A stretch of 64,000 nt of DNA from Candidatus Planktophila versatilis (GTDB taxonomy: Bacteria > Actinomycetota > Actinomycetes > Nanopelagicales > Nanopelagicaceae): NCBI RefSeq assembly GCF_002288105.1, contig NZ_CP016774.1, positions 434,001 through 498,000 on the forward strand, given 5' to 3'. Below are positions 44,173-52,912 of the stretch, in pieces. Each line of letters begins with the position of its first letter. Positions within the stretch are counted from its first letter, which is position 1. The position numbers were made by a program, and so were the translations under genes. Under the pieces are notes generated by a model. That model made no database searches and had not been told where the DNA came from. It worked only from the letters and a program-made list of their open reading frames with translations.

Positions 44173-45198
44173 ATGCGCATTGGAATTCTTACTGGTGGGG
44201 GCGACTGCCCAGGACTCAACGGGGTTATTCGTGGAGTCGTCACGAAGGGAATCAAAGAGTACGGATATGAATTCGTTGGCTTCCGCGATGGTTGGAAAGG
44301 CCCGCTTGAGGCGCTGACTATGCCGCTGGATTTAGCAATTGTGAAACCAATTCTTACCAAGGGTGGAACCATTCTTGGGTCATCACGTACCAATCCTTTT
44401 AAGATTGAAAATGGCGTTGAACGCATTAAGCAAAATCTTGCAGACCAAGGCATCGATGTTCTGATTGCAATTGGCGGCGAGGACACACTCGGTGTGGCAA
44501 CAAAGCTTGATGCCCTAGGCGTCAAAGTCATTGGCGTTCCAAAGACGATCGATAACGACCTTAACAATACAGATTTCACTTTTGGTTTCGATACCTCGGT
44601 CAACATTGCCATGGAGGCAATCGATCGCCTGCATACAACTGCTGAATCACATCACCGTCCGCTGATTGTTGAAGTTATGGGTCGTCACGCAGGTTGGATT
44701 GCGCTTCACTCTGGTATCGCAGGAGATGCCGCATGCATCTTGATTCCAGAAGTTAAGTTCTCAGTCGATAAGGTCTGTGAATATGTGAAGTCACGTTTTG
44801 CAACTGGCACAGCACCCATCATTGTTATTGCAGAAGGTGCCATCCCACAAGATGGGGACATGATTACCAAAGACCAGCCACTTGATGCATTTGGCCATGT
44901 TCAACTCTCAGGTATCGGTGATTGGCTTGCCAAAGAGATTGAGAAAAAGACTGGTTACCAAACTCGTTGCACAGTTCTGGGCCATATCCAGCGCGGTGGA
45001 ACTCCTTCGGCATTTGACCGAGTTCTTAGCTCACGATTTGGACTGGAAGCAATTACGGCAGTCCATGACGGAGATTTCGGAAAGATGATGGCTCTTCACG
45101 GCACAAAGATTGCACGCGTGCCATTGGCATCGGCAACTGATGTCCTTAAGACCGTTCCCTTCGAGCGCTATGAGGAGATCACTTCGTTCTTTGGCTAA
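44173..45198 (+). CDS. pfp: Pyrophosphate-type 6-phosphofructokinase
   Basis: 341 residues. N-terminal GILTGGGDCPGLNGVIRG. Catalytic PKTIDNDL with Lys122 and GGEDTLG at 99-105 are marks of PPi-dependent enzymes (ATP enzymes have GTIDNDI and GGDGS-like loops); actinobacterial PPi-PFK of Amycolatopsis has the same GGEDTLG, as I recall. MGRHAGWIA follows. Reversible fructose-6-phosphate phosphorylation using PPi. ATG 44173 with GGAG upstream; a longer frame has no support. Confidence 0.9.
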   Translation: MRIGILTGGGDCPGLNGVIRGVVTKGIKEYGYEFVGFRDGWKGPLEALTMPLDLAIVKPILTKGGTILGSSRTNPFKIENGVERIKQNLADQGIDVLIAIGGEDTLGVATKLDALGVKVIGVPKTIDNDLNNTDFTFGFDTSVNIAMEAIDRLHTTAESHHRPLIVEVMGRHAGWIALHSGIAGDAACILIPEVKFSVDKVCEYVKSRFATGTAPIIVIAEGAIPQDGDMITKDQPLDAFGHVQLSGIGDWLAKEIEKKTGYQTRCTVLGHIQRGGTPSAFDRVLSSRFGLEAITAVHDGDFGKMMALHGTKIARVPLASATDVLKTVPFERYEEITSFFG

Positions 45199-45227
45199 TC
45201 TCGCTCCGAGATTGCAACTGAACGCTC

Positions 45228-45240
45228 TACGATTATGCCT
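45228..45240 (+). promoter_or_regulatory. Leaderless promoter of aroG
   Basis: TACGAT-TATGCCT-ATG, hexamer 7 bases before ATG 45241; this spacing favours 45241 over the ATG at 45235. Confidence 0.4.
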
Positions 45241-46593
45241 ATGAACTCTTCCTCGAAGTTGGATAACCTCTTTGACCCCACGCTAGTTGCTGCGCAGCAA
45301 CCTAATTGGCCTGGTGGCAAAGATGGCGCGCCACTTGCGAGGGCGGTTGCTGATCTCAAAGCGTTACCGCCACTTGTCTTTGCTGGTGAGTGCGATGATC
45401 TGAAAGCAAAGATTGCCGAAGCTGCCGCAGGTCGTGCTTTTTGGTTGCAAGGTGGAGATTGCGCAGAGACATTTGCCTCAGCCACGGCAGATTCCATTCG
45501 TAATCGAATTAAGACAATCTTGCAGATGGCGGCTGTATTGCAATATCACTCAAGTTTGCCGGTCATCAAAGTAGGTCGGATGGCGGGGCAGTTTGCCAAG
45601 CCACGTTCTAATGATCTTGAAACTCGCGGTGATGTCACACTTCCTGCCTACCGAGGCGATGCGGTCAACGATATTGAATTCACCGAAAGTGCTCGCACTC
45701 CAGATCCACAGCGTTTAGTCCGTGTATATAACACCTCGGCTGCAACTCTGAACCTGGTTCGAGCATTTACTCGTGGTGGATTTGCCGACCTTCGTCAGGT
45801 GCACGAATGGAATAAGGGCTTTATTCGCGACTCTAAATTCGGCGAGAAGTACGAACAAATGGCTACTGAAATTGGCCGAGCACTTGCCTTCATGGCATCT
45901 GCCGGTGTTGATCCGGAGCAATTTAAGGCCGTTGATTTCTATGCCAGCCATGAAGCCCTCATCATCGAATACGAGAAGGCGTTGACGCGTATTGATTCAC
46001 GAACAGAGCTACCGTATGACGTCTCTGGGCACTTCATCTGGATCGGTGAGCGCACAAGGCAACTAGATGGTGCACATGTTGATTTCGCATCTAAGGTGCG
46101 CAATCCAATCGGAGTGAAGTTGGGGCCGAAATCAACTGTGGAAGATGCGCTAGCGCTGATCGCCAAACTCAACCCTGATGATGAACCAGGGCGCATTACC
46201 TTTATTACGCGCATGGGCGCTAAGACCATCCGCGAAGTACTTCCCAAACTTGTCGAAGGCGTTACTAAAAGCGGAGCACAAGTGCTCTGGGTCTGTGATC
46301 CCATGCATGGCAATACCTTTGAATCAAAGAATGGCTATAAGACCCGTAACTTTGAAGATGTACTCGATGAAGTGCGTGGCTTCTTTGAGGTGCATAAGAA
46401 GCTGGGCACCCACCCAGGTGGAATCCATATCGAACTGACCGGTGATGATGTCACCGAGTGTCTTGGCGGGGGCAATGAGGTCTCGGAAAAGGATCTCGAG
46501 TCCCGCTATGAGACAGCGTGCGACCCACGCCTGAATCATTCGCAGTCACTTGAACTCTCATTTTTGGTTGCCGAAATGTTGCGCGACCGCTAA
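45241..46593 (+). CDS. aroG: 3-deoxy-7-phosphoheptulonate synthase, class II
   Basis: 450 residues, plant-type DAHP synthase. Motifs ALPPLVFAGECDDLK, AFWLQGGDCAETF, RMAGQFAKPRSNDLE, TRMGAKTIREVLPKLVEGV, WVCDPMHGNTFESKNG and HIELTGDDVTECLGG. First step of the shikimate pathway from PEP and erythrose-4-phosphate. Its stop codon overlaps the -10 of ogt. Order aroG ... PknL-like kinase ... prenyl synthase, metF matches the mycobacterial Rv2172c-Rv2178c region. Confidence 0.96.
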   Translation: MNSSSKLDNLFDPTLVAAQQPNWPGGKDGAPLARAVADLKALPPLVFAGECDDLKAKIAEAAAGRAFWLQGGDCAETFASATADSIRNRIKTILQMAAVLQYHSSLPVIKVGRMAGQFAKPRSNDLETRGDVTLPAYRGDAVNDIEFTESARTPDPQRLVRVYNTSAATLNLVRAFTRGGFADLRQVHEWNKGFIRDSKFGEKYEQMATEIGRALAFMASAGVDPEQFKAVDFYASHEALIIEYEKALTRIDSRTELPYDVSGHFIWIGERTRQLDGAHVDFASKVRNPIGVKLGPKSTVEDALALIAKLNPDDEPGRITFITRMGAKTIREVLPKLVEGVTKSGAQVLWVCDPMHGNTFESKNGYKTRNFEDVLDEVRGFFEVHKKLGTHPGGIHIELTGDDVTECLGGGNEVSEKDLESRYETACDPRLNHSQSLELSFLVAEMLRDR

Positions 46594-46603
46594 CTTTGCC
46601 AGC
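46591..46603 (+). promoter_or_regulatory. Leaderless promoter of ogt, overlapping the aroG stop
   Basis: TAACTT-TGCCAGC-GTG; the first three bases TAA are also the aroG stop codon. Confidence 0.45.
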
Positions 46604-47098
46604 GTGACGTTGCTTCTCTCCACTTTCCAAACCCCGATCGGAACTCTCAATCTCATCGCAGATGAGCATGTGGTGCTGGCCGCTAATTTATCGAGCGTGA
46701 AGGCGCTCAAGGAAAGTTTGAGTCAAGAAGACTCGGTGCGAGAAATCACTAGCGTGAAGAAGATTCCAGTCATCACTGATTTGCTCACCGATTACTTTGA
46801 TGGCGATATCGCTGCCTTAAGTGCAATACATGTGCGCCAATCGGGTGGTCATTTTTCACAAGAAGCGTGGAAGGCGATGAAGAAGATTCGCCCCGGCAAA
46901 GTCATTTCCTATGCCGAACTTGCCGTGAGGGCCGGAAGTTCGGCAGCGATTAGGGCAGCGGGAAGTGCGTGTGCCAAGAATGCAATTGTGCTGGTGGTGC
47001 CGTGTCACCGAATAGTTAAGACCGGGGGATCACTCGGTAATTATGCCTACGGTTTAGATAAGAAAGAGTGGCTACTTCGCCACGAGGGCGCGCTGTAA
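46604..47098 (+). CDS. ogt: O6-methylguanine-DNA methyltransferase
   Basis: 164 residues. Suicide repair enzyme; acceptor Cys in LVVPCHRIVKTGGSLGNYAYG, with the helix GKVISYAELAVRAGSSAAIRAAG for DNA binding. GTG 46604 selected from the -10 spacing and because the frame upstream lies in aroG. Overlaps convergent ltaE by 27 bases. Confidence 0.94.
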   Translation: MTLLLSTFQTPIGTLNLIADEHVVLAANLSSVKALKESLSQEDSVREITSVKKIPVITDLLTDYFDGDIAALSAIHVRQSGGHFSQEAWKAMKKIRPGKVISYAELAVRAGSSAAIRAAGSACAKNAIVLVVPCHRIVKTGGSLGNYAYGLDKKEWLLRHEGAL

Positions 47099-48109
47099 TA
47101 TCGCAACGGCCTCATCGCATTGCCCATCACTAACATCCATATGAGTAACAAGACGTGCGTAATGTTTACCAAGTGCGCTAATCCATAACCCAGATTCACG
47201 GCAGCGGGTATTTAACTCATCAGCTGTCATGCCAATACCAACAAGGTCAAGGCCCACAATGTTTGTGTGCACATTATCTGGATGCACAAGCGATGGATTC
47301 AGTGCATGCATCGCGCGGGCAATCTTCTTCGCCTTGGTGTGATCGTCGCCAAGCCGAGTGATGTTCTGATCTAGTGCGTAATGGCCGGCAGCGGCGATGA
47401 TTCCCACTTGTCGCATTCCAGCGCCATAGCGCTTGCGCCAGATGCGCGCCTCTGCCACGCGTGCTTTAGTCGAAAGCATAAGTGAACCAATAGGTGCACC
47501 CAGCCCCTTGGAAAGACAAACGCTAATCGTGTCAAAGTGCTTTCCGTATTCGATCAGTGAAACGCCAGATGCGACATGGGCATTCCAGATGCGGGCACCA
47601 TCTAAGTGCATCGCAATTCCACGAGCTCGTGCGGCTCGAGCCAGAACTGCAATCTCATCAATCGGTTGAATCGTTCCGCCACCGAAGTTGTGGGTGTTCT
47701 CAATAGCTATTGCAGTTGTTGATACTAAATATGGCCCGGCATTTTCATGGGCGATTGCAAGTGGATCCTCGGCGCGCAACACACCATGGGTTGACTGCCA
47801 GGTGCGAGTAGTGATTCCGCTAAATGTTGCCGCGGCTCCAAGCTCGGCGCGCACGATGTGAGAACTAGTCTCCGTTAGTAACTCTTCACCAGGTTTAACT
47901 AAGGTGCGAATTGCTAATTGATTTGCAAGTGAACCAGTGGGGCTAAATAGACCGGCCTCGTGGCCAAAGAGTGCGGCAACGCGCTCTTCTAGTGAATTAA
48001 CGGTGGGATCATCGCCGTACACATCATCACCGACAGCAGCGCCAGCCATTGCAGCTCGCATCCCAGTGCTGGGCGCCGTGACGGTATCTGAACGTAGATC
48101 AATTGCCAT
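47072..48109 (-). CDS. ltaE: Low-specificity L-threonine aldolase
   Basis: 345 residues, PLP fold type [45 protein letters not shown], and PLP Lys in [13 protein letters not shown]. Cleaves threonine to glycine and acetaldehyde. Strong ribosome binding site GGAGG. Starts 2 bases after the EamA stop. Confidence 0.94.
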   Translation of the reverse strand: MAIDLRSDTVTAPSTGMRAAMAGAAVGDDVYGDDPTVNSLEERVAALFGHEAGLFSPTGSLANQLAIRTLVKPGEELLTETSSHIVRAELGAAATFSGITTRTWQSTHGVLRAEDPLAIAHENAGPYLVSTTAIAIENTHNFGGGTIQPIDEIAVLARAARARGIAMHLDGARIWNAHVASGVSLIEYGKHFDTISVCLSKGLGAPIGSLMLSTKARVAEARIWRKRYGAGMRQVGIIAAAGHYALDQNITRLGDDHTKAKKIARAMHALNPSLVHPDNVHTNIVGLDLVGIGMTADELNTRCRESGLWISALGKHYARLVTHMDVSDGQCDEAVAILQRALVAK

Positions 48110-48111
48110 CT

Positions 48112-48972
48112 TTAGGCCTCCTTAAGCACAATCATAAACATGGCGGCGAAGACTAGAACACCACCAAATAATGTGCGTAGTGAGAGGGATTCACCACCGA
48201 AAACCACGGCAAAGAGGGCAGCAAAGACAACTTCCATCGTCAGGATGACGGCGACTTTTGTCGCTGACATATGTGCCTGCGACCAAGTCTGCACAACAAA
48301 GGCGACGGCTGTGCAAATGATGGCGGTGAAGAGAACGACATACCAACCATTGCGATCTGGAGGTGCTTCATAACCTTGAATAAGTGAGATGACACCTGTT
48401 GCTAGCGCACACGTTGTGAGTTGCACGATGGTCATGGCATAGACATCAAGTCCATTACTCCATTTACTTAAGGCGATGATGTGAGCGGCAAAGGCGATGG
48501 CACATAAGAAGACTAAGAACTCGCCATAGCCAAGGTTCCACCCTTTAAGTGAGAGTAGAGCTAGACCAACGGTGGCTAGCAGTACGCATCCCCAGGTGAA
48601 GGCAGTGATTCGCACACGAAGCACGAGAGCTGCAATCACTGGTGTGGCAACAACATAGAGCCCGGTGATAAATCCGGTAACGGCGGCGCCGGTAAGTGCC
48701 AGACCTAGCGTTTGCAAAATGTATCCGGCTGCCAGAAAAAGCCCTGCGATAAATCCTTTCCGCAGTACTTCCCGGTTAATGGATTGAATCACGGTTGGTT
48801 TGAGTAAGAACATTGCAATCACAGCGACCAGAAAACGGGTGAAGAGAAAGCTGTTCACACTCTGTCGCTCGATTGCATCTTTCATGACCACAAAGGCAAG
48901 GCCCCATGATGCAGAAACGAGGAGCAGCGCCCAAGGCGCAAGGCGCATCTTTAGCGCATGCGAAGAACTCAT
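48112..48972 (-). CDS. EamA/DMT family transporter
   Basis: 286 residues, ten predicted membrane segments: [76 protein letters not shown]. Overlaps the nfo stop by 4 bases (ATGA), so in one unit nfo-EamA-ltaE. Possibly exports an amino acid; not determinable. Confidence 0.9.
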   Translation of the reverse strand: MSSSHALKMRLAPWALLLVSASWGLAFVVMKDAIERQSVNSFLFTRFLVAVIAMFLLKPTVIQSINREVLRKGFIAGLFLAAGYILQTLGLALTGAAVTGFITGLYVVATPVIAALVLRVRITAFTWGCVLLATVGLALLSLKGWNLGYGEFLVFLCAIAFAAHIIALSKWSNGLDVYAMTIVQLTTCALATGVISLIQGYEAPPDRNGWYVVLFTAIICTAVAFVVQTWSQAHMSATKVAVILTMEVVFAALFAVVFGGESLSLRTLFGGVLVFAAMFMIVLKEA

Positions 48973-49820
48973 CCTCGCAACTTCTTTAGCAGTGCAATTT
49001 CAGCACCGTGCTCGGGCTCCATTCCTGGAGTTTCAAGAATCAGGGGAGCGTTAGCAACAGCTGGGTGATGTAAGAGTTCTTTAAATGGGTCAACGCCGAT
49101 AAATCCTTCACCAATATTTTGGTGGCGATCTTTAAGCGCGCCACACACATCCATTGAGTCATTGGCGTGAATAAGTTGAATACGTTCGATGCCAGCAACT
49201 TCAACTAAGAGATCCAACGTTTCTTTCATGCCACCCTTTTTTGCAATGTCATGGCCTGCAGCAAAGACGTGGCAGGTGTCAAGACAAATGCCGACCTTTG
49301 GATGATATTCAAGGGCCTTTAAATAGTATTCAAGATCTTCCAGGCGCTTTACTAGCGATTGCCCCTGTCCGGCAGTGGGTTCTAGCAGCAGGTATGGCGC
49401 ATCATCGGAGAGCGCTTCAAGAATTGGCATCATGCCTTTGTTTATCTGCTTCCACGCTTTATCAATAAAGTCTTCATTGACGGCAGAGCCGGTATGAACG
49501 ACCACACCCAGAGCGCCAATTTCCTGGCCGCGCTTGAGGGAATACGCAGTTGATGCCAATGAATTCTTATAGGTGCCTTCGGTGGGAGAACCTAGATTGA
49601 TCAGAAATGGTGCATGCACATACGTTTCTAGATCAAGTGCCGCAGCTTTTTCTCGGAAGATGGCATCTGCTTCATGGTTTGTTTCCGGCATCGCCCAACC
49701 ACGAGGATTAGATGTGAAGACTTGAATAGCTTCAGCACCGGTGAGTTCGGCATAGGCGATAGATCGCTTAGCCATTCCGCCAGATGTGGGGGTGTGGGCG
49801 CCGATACGAGGTTTCTTCAC
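48969..49820 (-). CDS. nfo: Endonuclease IV (AP endonuclease)
   Basis: 283 residues. Zinc ligands spread over the TIM barrel: IGAHTPTSGG, THAPF-like YVHAPFLINLGSP, VVVHTGSAV, LLLEPTAGQG, GICLDTCHVFAAGHD, IQLIHANDSM, DRHQNIGEGFIG and LILETPG. Cuts abasic sites in base excision repair. GTG start with a leaderless promoter. Confidence 0.95.
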   Translation of the reverse strand: MKKPRIGAHTPTSGGMAKRSIAYAELTGAEAIQVFTSNPRGWAMPETNHEADAIFREKAAALDLETYVHAPFLINLGSPTEGTYKNSLASTAYSLKRGQEIGALGVVVHTGSAVNEDFIDKAWKQINKGMMPILEALSDDAPYLLLEPTAGQGQSLVKRLEDLEYYLKALEYHPKVGICLDTCHVFAAGHDIAKKGGMKETLDLLVEVAGIERIQLIHANDSMDVCGALKDRHQNIGEGFIGVDPFKELLHHPAVANAPLILETPGMEPEHGAEIALLKKLRG

Positions 49821-49832
49821 CGGCTCACCCTA
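49821..49832 (-). promoter_or_regulatory. Leaderless promoter of nfo, overlapping the kinase stop
   Basis: Minus strand TAGGGT-GAGCCG-GTG; overlaps the last codons and stop of the kinase gene. Confidence 0.45.
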
Positions 49833-51711
49833 CTGTGATGGTTACAGTACTGCCACGTTTAACCTTCGTGCCTACCTTCGGTGAAACAGAAGTGACTTTC
49901 TTTATCGCTTTTTTGCCAATCTTCTTTACGACAACTTTGAGTTCAAGATCTTTCAGGCTTTGAATCGCTAGCGATTCCTCGATGGAGAAGACATTAGGAA
50001 TGTAGGCAAATTGTGAACCTTTAGATACGACGAGCTCAATCTCTGCACCTTTGTTAACGCTCTTCCCACCTTCGGGCTTTTGGGAGATAACTTCACCGGC
50101 AAGTCGCAACTCACTAAAGCCGTAGATCGAACTCACCATGAAACCAGCTTCGGTAAGTTCATTCAGGGCTTGATCTGCACTCTTGCCCACATATGACGCA
50201 ATTGCAATTTGTTCAATTCCTTTAGAGATGCGAATCGTAATTGCGGTGCCACGCTTTACCTTCTCGCCAGAATTTGGCACCGAGCCAATGACATAACCCT
50301 TGGGAACAGTGAGGTTAAATTCTTCAATATTTGGTTGTAGCGACAGTGGTAGTTTTTTCACTAAATTCGTAGCAGCTTTTGGAGTCAGACCAGCTAGTTG
50401 TGGAATCGCATAACGCTCTGGTCCTTTAGAGATAACGAGGTCAACGATTCCTCCTTGATCAATGCGTCCGCCGCCTTCGGGAGAAGATTCAATAACTCGC
50501 TCTGCGCCAATCTCTTCGCTAAATCGTTTTTCGGTAACGACAAAGGTGAGCCCGAGTGGGTCAAGTGCGGCGCGTACTTCATCTTGGGTCGCACCCACGG
50601 TAGAGGGAACAACAACGCGGGAACCTGGCCCAATCAGGGCATACCAACCGAATATTCCAAGTGCGACTGCCAAACCAAGTGCGACAAATCTATTTCGCTT
50701 TACTCGCTTACTTATCTTTTTCCGCTTTTCCACTTGGGCCGTTGTTTCCTGGGCTTTTGGAACTGGAATCGCAGCGGTAATTTCGCGCACTCGCTTGTGC
50801 AGTGATTTAGGTTCCTTCTTAGGGCGCATCGGTGCAATGGGAATATCTAATTCAAGACTCAGCTGATTCTTCTTGGGGTTCAGTGCGCTGAGCTCTTCAA
50901 AGAATGCTCCGGCATCGCGCGGACGTTCATCAGGGTTAGCACTGGTTGCCCGGTAGATCAGCTCATCAAGTGCCTTGGGCGCATTGTCTAGCACCGAACT
51001 TATCTTCGGCACTCGGTTATTAACATGCATATATGCCACTTGAATAGGAGCATCACCTTCAAATGGTTTGTTGCCGGTAAACATCTCAAATGCTGTGATG
51101 CCAATTGAATACACATCACTTCGGGCATCTGCAATGCCACGTTGCACTTGCTCGGGGGATAAGTAGGAAACGCTACCGAGAATCACACTTGATTCAGCCG
51201 TCATCGTTCCGCCTAGCAGTGGCCCTTTGGCCAGACCAAAATCTGCAATCTTGATGCGACCTTCTTTGGAGATCAAAATATTTTCAGGCTTGATATCACG
51301 GTGAACAATGCCAATTTTATGGGCAGCAGCAAGAGCGCTCAAGACGGGTGATAGAAATTTAATGCCATCATCTATCGATAACTTGCCACGTTCATTGAGG
51401 TATTCCCGAAGGGTGTGACCTTCGATGAGCTCCATGACAAGAAATACTGCTGGCGTTCCATTTTGGTTCCAGCCCTGGTCCTGAACGGCAACGATATTGG
51501 GATGTGTTAATGATGCGGCAGCTTTTGCTTCGCGAATAAAACGCTCCACAAACTGCTCATCTTGGGCAAGGTGTGGGTGCATGATCTTGACTGCCACTTT
51601 GCGATCAAGTCTGGTATCTATCGCCTCATAGATGCTTGCCATTCCACCGTTGGCCAGCTGGCGGATGAGTTGATAACGCCCATCGATAAGCTCGCCGGTC
51701 AGGTCAGACAT
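49825..51711 (-). CDS. pknL: PASTA-domain Ser/Thr kinase, PknL-like
   Basis: 628 residues. Kinase domain 1-275: ANGGMASIYEA, VAVKIMHP (Lys), VHRDIKPENIL (catalytic loop), IADFGLA. Membrane segment near 345-362 (FVALGLAVALGIFGWYALI). Then four PASTA repeats (about 366-628) that bind muropeptides outside the cell. Senses the wall and signals to cytoplasm. PknL assignment by neighbourhood: aroG, kinase, prenyl synthase, metF as in mycobacteria. Substrate partner Rv2175c is not present here. Confidence 0.92.
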   Translation of the reverse strand: MSDLTGELIDGRYQLIRQLANGGMASIYEAIDTRLDRKVAVKIMHPHLAQDEQFVERFIREAKAAASLTHPNIVAVQDQGWNQNGTPAVFLVMELIEGHTLREYLNERGKLSIDDGIKFLSPVLSALAAAHKIGIVHRDIKPENILISKEGRIKIADFGLAKGPLLGGTMTAESSVILGSVSYLSPEQVQRGIADARSDVYSIGITAFEMFTGNKPFEGDAPIQVAYMHVNNRVPKISSVLDNAPKALDELIYRATSANPDERPRDAGAFFEELSALNPKKNQLSLELDIPIAPMRPKKEPKSLHKRVREITAAIPVPKAQETTAQVEKRKKISKRVKRNRFVALGLAVALGIFGWYALIGPGSRVVVPSTVGATQDEVRAALDPLGLTFVVTEKRFSEEIGAERVIESSPEGGGRIDQGGIVDLVISKGPERYAIPQLAGLTPKAATNLVKKLPLSLQPNIEEFNLTVPKGYVIGSVPNSGEKVKRGTAITIRISKGIEQIAIASYVGKSADQALNELTEAGFMVSSIYGFSELRLAGEVISQKPEGGKSVNKGAEIELVVSKGSQFAYIPNVFSIEESLAIQSLKDLELKVVVKKIGKKAIKKVTSVSPKVGTKVKRGSTVTITVG

Positions 51712-51724
51712 AAGACAAATTCTA
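51712..51724 (-). promoter_or_regulatory. Leaderless promoter of the kinase, overlapping upstream stop
   Basis: Minus strand TAGAAT-TTGTCTT-ATG; TAG is also the stop of the P-loop kinase gene. Confidence 0.45.
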
Positions 51725-52258
51725 GGTAGTGAGTATGAAATCCGCGGCGTTCTGCGTACCTTCGAGGTGAAAGTGTTGCTCCTGCAGTGTGAGCCACTTC
51801 TCCATCGGAACTCTTATTGATTCACCATCGCGCGCGATAACCCGCGCCAAACCTTGCTTATCGTTGATATCTATCCAGATTAAGGCAGCGAGTGAAGAGC
51901 GGATAGAACCTTGCCCACTTCCCACACCTTCTAAAATCAATAATTGCGTGCGCGGCACTTCTTTTGCTTCATCGAATTTTGCCTCACTCCAGTTGTAGGA
52001 AGAATATAAAATATTCTCTGATTTCTTATGTAATCCGACGATATGCGATAGGACTGATGAGAAATCTTCATCGAGTGCGTCATTCCAGCCATCGTAGAGA
52101 TCATCCATATGAATCACGGTGGTGGACAGAGATGTGGCAAAGGCGAGTGCAAGATTTTGTGCAAGTGTGGTTTTGCCACCACCTGCCGGTCCATCGATTG
52201 CAATGACGGGTTGTGCTACACCTTTACAGAGATCTAGTAGCGCGGCGGTGAGCTCCAT
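51722..52258 (-). CDS. Uridine kinase-like P-loop kinase coupled to pnuC
   Basis: 178 residues. Walker A GPAGGGKT (23-30), a MDDLYDGW segment typical of nucleoside or vitamin kinases, and a LILEGVGSG and DRQ-like RDGESIRVP region. Start ATG 52258 lies inside pnuC (35-base overlap), so translation is coupled to the transporter, which is under a TPP riboswitch. A thiamine kinase or other thiamine-precursor kinase that traps the imported vitamin is the best inference; a generic nucleoside kinase is the alternative. Confidence 0.75.
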   Translation of the reverse strand: MELTAALLDLCKGVAQPVIAIDGPAGGGKTTLAQNLALAFATSLSTTVIHMDDLYDGWNDALDEDFSSVLSHIVGLHKKSENILYSSYNWSEAKFDEAKEVPRTQLLILEGVGSGQGSIRSSLAALIWIDINDKQGLARVIARDGESIRVPMEKWLTLQEQHFHLEGTQNAADFILTT

Positions 52259-52814
52259 ACCAACTGCTCCATCCCAGTGCTGCCATGATTGTAAAGAGTA
52301 CGTAGAGCAACGTTGTAAAGAGTAACCCTTGTGAGGCATAGAGGGCGACGTATCCAGCATCGACTACCAGCCATAGTGGCCAGGTCTCATACTTTTGATA
52401 GACCATCAGCATTTGCGCGGCAAAACTTCCAAAGAAGAGAATGGCATCGACGTAAGTAGAGGCTGCTCCCAAAGATTTAAGTACTGGCCCAAGTGCCAGA
52501 GTCGAAATCAGAATCGCAGCCAGGATATAGATGCGATAAGAGTTCTTTACTGGTCCTGGCTTGGCACCCGTTGGTTCCCAGCCAAACCAACCAATGATGG
52601 CTGCTGCAATAAAAATCAGTTGTAGAGCAGCACTTGCATAGAGTTCATACTGCAAAAAGAAGATGCCATATAAAACGCTACTTGCCGCCCACCATGGCCA
52701 GGTAATTCGCTTTCGAGTAATACCTAGTGCGACGCCGATAAATGAGACTAGGGAGGCGATAAATTCGAGATAAGAGACTTCATATCCCCATGCGGTAAAT
52801 AGAGTTGAAAACAA
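52224..52814 (-). CDS. pnuC: PnuC-family vitamin transporter, predicted thiamine (PnuT)
   Basis: 196 residues, seven predicted membrane segments. PnuC signature WPLWLVVDAGYVALY and FFLQYELYASAALQLIF, WFGWEP. PnuC carriers import nicotinamide riboside, thiamine or riboflavin; the TPP riboswitch directly upstream indicates thiamine. TTG start (rare) chosen because the Shine-Dalgarno AGGTG immediately follows the aptamer and precedes it by about 7 bases; ATG alternatives do not fit. Confidence 0.88.
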   Translation of the reverse strand: MFSTLFTAWGYEVSYLEFIASLVSFIGVALGITRKRITWPWWAASSVLYGIFFLQYELYASAALQLIFIAAAIIGWFGWEPTGAKPGPVKNSYRIYILAAILISTLALGPVLKSLGAASTYVDAILFFGSFAAQMLMVYQKYETWPLWLVVDAGYVALYASQGLLFTTLLYVLFTIMAALGWSSWYGAHRRATRSL

Positions 52815-52819
52815 GATAC

Positions 52820-52905
52820 ACCTGCCATTTCTAGATCCGCATTACCGGACCAGTCAGACGGTCGACTTCAATGAAGTCCTCTCAGCCACTTTGGCTCCCG
52901 TGCGT
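52820..52905 (-). ncRNA. TPP riboswitch (THI element)
   Basis: Minus strand between crtB and pnuC. Landmarks in order: GCACGGGAGCC, GGCTGAGAGGA, a variable hairpin (ACTTC/GAAGT), GACCGTCTGAC, TGGTCCGGTAATGCGGATC, then TAGAAATG. These match the TPP aptamer core CTGAGA...ACCT(G)A...GGATAATGCC. The AGGTG ribosome binding site lies right after, so TPP probably represses translation of pnuC. Confidence 0.85.
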
Positions 52906-52912
52906 GAAAATA

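Noticed and set aside
52224-52814. PnuC as nicotinamide riboside transporter
   Set aside because: A TPP aptamer precedes it, so thiamine is the more likely substrate.
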